Shown one piece after another: positions 38,210 through 40,054 of a stretch of 40,054 bases of DNA. Within the stretch, counting starts at the first letter, position 1. Each line of letters begins with the position of its first letter. The stretch covers positions 1 through 40,054 of the forward strand of contig CAOMHR010000002.1 in NCBI GenBank assembly GCA_948482865.1, given 5' to 3'. Position numbers and translations under genes: made by a program. This DNA comes from Christensenellaceae bacterium (GTDB lineage Bacteria; Bacillota; Clostridia; Christensenellales; Borkfalkiaceae). The notes beneath the pieces are model-generated. The model was given only the letters and a program-made list of their open reading frames with translations, was not told where the DNA came from and did not search any database.

Positions 38210-38476
38210 GCGCGATACAGCCTTCCTTGGACAGGCTTTTCCGTAAGGTAAAGACGGGCATAATAACGTGGTCCACGCTTGTATTTCACGGCTATCATAT
38301 AGAAATACGCCAAATCCCGTTATGAAGAAGAATGAATTTTTGCCCGCCCTTAACCCGTGCATATGTAGCGGCGAAACAAATTATCTCAAATTATCTCACA
38401 AATCACAAAGCGCAAAAACGCCGCGAAATTGCACAAAACTTACAAAGGGCAGAATCCAAGGAAGCCTGTATCGCGC
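38210..38476. repeat. Inverted-repeat-bounded element, copy 2
   Basis: Bounded by 21-base arms beginning GCGCGATACAGCCTTCCTTG (38210-38230) and its inverse ending GTATCGCGC (38456-38476), with one mismatch. The arms match those of the 29.4 kb element, but the C and G variants at the mismatch position are swapped left to right, so this copy is inverted relative to the other. The 225-bp interior is different and structured: CGTGG/CCACG, GTATTTC/GAAATAC and ACGGG/CCCGT pairs occur near 38252-38322. It starts 10 bases after the stop of the helical protein gene. No protein-coding gene is visible inside. Confidence 0.75.
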
Positions 38477-38494
38477 AACAAGCACCCCACCCAT

Positions 38495-38965
38495 TGTCAC
38501 CCTGAGAGAGTCGAAGGGTCTCATTTGGTAAGCGGACAAGTCGGGGGATTCTTCGGCTACGCTCAGAATGACACTTTAACAATTGCAATGTTATCAGAGA
38601 ACTTCTTTATTACCGTATTTTCCTGTCACCCTGCCCGAGCGGAGCGACGGTTTGCGCAACTCAATTTAAAAGAATATTAATATGGCGCAAAGCAAATCGA
38701 ATGGTCTTGGATATATACAGTACAAACCAAGTGTCACCATTGTCACCGTGAGCGTAGCCGAACGGTCCCCCGTGAAAACAGTAGCCAATGAGATTCTTCG
38801 ACTGCGCTCAGAATGACACATTGGTTGGGGGAATCTTCGGCTCCGCTAAGCTCCGCTCAGAATGACATATAAATCAGGCAGACTGATAATTATGTTCTGT
38901 TACTCGGGCATTCCGCTCAGAATGACATTTTTTAAACCCAATTCTTCGGCAAGCTCTGTATGACA
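38495..38965. repeat. REP-like repeat array 2, opposite orientation to array 1
   Basis: No gene. Contains the same units as array 1 but reversed: CTCAGAATGACA, GATTCTTCGGC, TGTCACCCTGAG. Segment 38562-38629 is the inverse of 36308-36375 (67 of 68 bases). About 38624-38740 is the inverse of the segment starting near 36518. AAATCAGGCAGACTGATAATTATG near 38866-38893 is the inverse of a stretch near 36195-36220. The order of segments is not a simple mirror image, so the two arrays are mosaics from the same repeat pool. The last unit is degenerate. Confidence 0.88.
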
Positions 38966-39033
38966 AATAATCTGGGTGCAACGCAGTGCAACTGAAAATA
39001 CATTTACTTGACATTTGTTTTCATATCTATCCA

Positions 39034-39072
39034 CAAAAAATATCCGCCCGCTGTTTGCGGGCGGATATTTTA
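39034..39072. terminator. Terminator of the ferredoxin gene
   Basis: Perfect 12-bp arms ATATCCGCCCGC (39040-39051) and GCGGGCGGATAT (39057-39068) with a 5-base loop. Six T follow on the minus strand and four on the plus strand. It is 75 bases beyond the ferredoxin stop. The remaining sequence 38966-39142 holds nothing else I can identify. Confidence 0.88.
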
Positions 39073-39142
39073 TTAATGTTTGTTTTGTAAAACGCCTTGC
39101 TTCACTGACGTATTAAAAACGCGCGGTTAAGCGGTACGCTTA

Positions 39143-39313
39143 TTAGTCTGCGTGAATAGCGCCGGTGGGGCAAACGTCTTCGCAAGCGCCGCAATCGATG
39201 CAAACGTCGGGATCTACAACGTAAGTTTCAGCTCCCTCTGAAATAGCTTCAACAGGGCAGGTGCCTGCGCATGCGCCGCAGCTTACGCATTCGGAAGTAA
39301 TCGAATGTGCCAT
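39143..39313 (-). CDS. 2[4Fe-4S] ferredoxin, clostridial type
   Basis: 56-residue electron carrier of anaerobic metabolism. Two cluster motifs, CVSCGACAGTCP and CIDCGACEDVCP, each supply three cysteines to one cluster and the fourth to the other. Start at MAHSITSE (39313), preceded by GGAGGAATAAAA. A longer reading has no ribosome-binding site. It has its own promoter and terminator. The short inverted repeat in the 5' leader may influence message stability or bind a regulator. Confidence 0.97.
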   Translation of the reverse strand: MAHSITSECVSCGACAGTCPVEAISEGAETYVVDPDVCIDCGACEDVCPTGAIHAD

Positions 39314-39345
39314 TTTTATTCCTCCAATATTTTTTAATACGTTTA

Positions 39346-39401
39346 TTACGGAATGTCCGTAAATATGCAAAAATTATATCACAATTTTTTTGAATTGTAA
39401 A
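39346..39401 (-). promoter_or_regulatory. Ferredoxin promoter with downstream inverted repeat
   Basis: TTTACA (39396-39401), 17-base spacer, TATAAT (39373-39378) on the minus strand. The perfect repeat TTACGGA/TCCGTAA (39346-39352 with 39356-39362) with a 3-base loop falls right after the predicted start at about 39366, so it is either an operator or a 5'-end hairpin. Confidence 0.8.
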
Positions 39402-39425
39402 GGGAGTTGCCGTAAAAACTTTTTG

Positions 39426-40054
39426 TCAGTCCTGCAAATCTTTCAATTCTTCGGGAACGGCTTCTTCACGCTGTTTATCGCCGCACTTGCAACCGCGTTT
39501 GAATTTGAGCTGTTCAACGGGGTAATCATGGTAAGTGAACATATCGTTCTTTTTATCTTCAATCTTCACCCTTGCCTGCATTTTAAGCATATTTACGTTT
39601 ACCACCGTACCCTTGCCGTCGGGCGTGCCCACTTCACTGCCAATTTTGGGTACCTGCTTGCCCGCTTCGACATAGTAGTCGTTTTCGTATTCAAGGCAAC
39701 ACATCAGCCTGCCGCACAGCCCCGAAATTTTGCCGGGGTTAAGCGAAAGCCCCTGCGTTTTCGCCATTTTTATTGTGACCTTATTAAAGTCGGGCAGGCA
39801 GGTGGCGCAACAGCATTCCCTGCCGCAGGGGGCAAGCCCGCCTATCATTTTAATTTCGTCGCGGATGCCTATCTGTCTTAATTCTATGCGCATTTTAAAG
39901 GTGGACGAAAGGTCTTTTACAAGTTCCCTGAAATCTACCCTTGTGGGCGCGGAATAGAAGAATATGACCTTGCTTCCGTCGAACGCGAACTCGCAGTCGA
40001 TAAGTTTCATATCAAGGTTGTATTTTTCTATTTTTTCCTGCGTGGTGCGCATAG
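39426..40054 (-). CDS. ricT: RicT/YaaT (PSP1-domain) protein, C-terminal part
   Basis: In Bacillus, RicT with RicA and RicF forms an iron-sulfur complex that stimulates RNA processing by RNase Y. The visible part carries the PSP1 core (KLIDCEFAFDGSKVIFFYSAPTRVDFRELVKDLSSTFKMRIELRQIGIRDEIKMIGGLAPCGRECCCATC) and the cysteine groups CGRECCC and CGRLMCC, plausible cluster ligands. It ends in an acidic tail, PEELKDLQD. Family members have about 270-300 residues and this reading enters from the right edge, so the N-terminus is missing and the Met at 40052 is internal. No clear terminator follows; the ferredoxin promoter begins within 30 bases. Confidence 0.93.
   Translation of the reverse strand, partial: MRTTQEKIEKYNLDMKLIDCEFAFDGSKVIFFYSAPTRVDFRELVKDLSSTFKMRIELRQIGIRDEIKMIGGLAPCGRECCCATCLPDFNKVTIKMAKTQGLSLNPGKISGLCGRLMCCLEYENDYYVEAGKQVPKIGSEVGTPDGKGTVVNVNMLKMQARVKIEDKKNDMFTYHDYPVEQLKFKRGCKCGDKQREEAVPEELKDLQD

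Overview
The window reads as chromosomal DNA of an anaerobic, probably gut-dwelling member of the Bacillota (Clostridia). Evidence: a bile-salt-hydrolase-type gene at the left edge, many lipoproteins, a two-cluster ferredoxin, a RicT/PSP1 protein, a DUF4250 protein, sigma-A-type promoters (TTGACA/TATAAT) and dense packing on the minus strand. A Christensenellales-like lineage is my guess from gene style only.

Left part (1-20.7 kb): a truncated choloylglycine hydrolase, then an ABC-F ribosome-protection gene behind a complete-looking attenuator leader. Next comes a large glycan-use locus on the minus strand. One promoter at 14.76 kb drives a solute-binding protein, two permeases, an unusually long ABC ATPase, a lipoprotein GH30, a beta-sandwich lipoprotein, a GH30 without signal peptide, a DUF3592 membrane protein and a lipoprotein GH5. 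A LacI-family regulator gene follows, then a 1557-residue lipoprotein with two complete SGNH esterase domains. Palindromes built on TAACGTTA sit at all three promoters, so the LacI protein probably controls the whole locus. The likely scheme: surface GH5, GH30 and SGNH enzymes trim a beta-linked, probably esterified glycan, the ABC importer takes up the pieces, and the cytoplasmic GH30 finishes them.

Middle part (20.8-30 kb): a DUF11 protein with a cysteine-rich tail plus a 33-residue companion; a MarR/nitroreductase pair; an AT-rich accessory stretch (GNAT, P-loop kinase, double-HTH regulator, Cys-rich small protein) ending at tRNA-Arg(CCG); DUF4250 and mnmA sharing a divergent promoter; an AEC transporter; a surface lipoprotein with an operator-like palindrome across its promoter; and a small XRE regulator.

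Right part (30-40 kb): an operon of methyltransferase, rsmI, DUF2207 protein, ABC exporter and NERD protein. Beyond it is a repeat-rich accessory region (36.1-39.0 kb) bounded by two arrays of REP-like intergenic repeats in opposite orientation. Between the arrays are a small membrane protein, three consecutive small-RNA units, a helical 104-residue protein and an inverted-repeat element that also occurs at 29.4 kb. In each RNA unit the predicted transcription start is the first base of an outer stem and an intrinsic terminator closes the unit. This array is the strongest candidate for something undescribed. A ferredoxin gene and a truncated ricT close the window.
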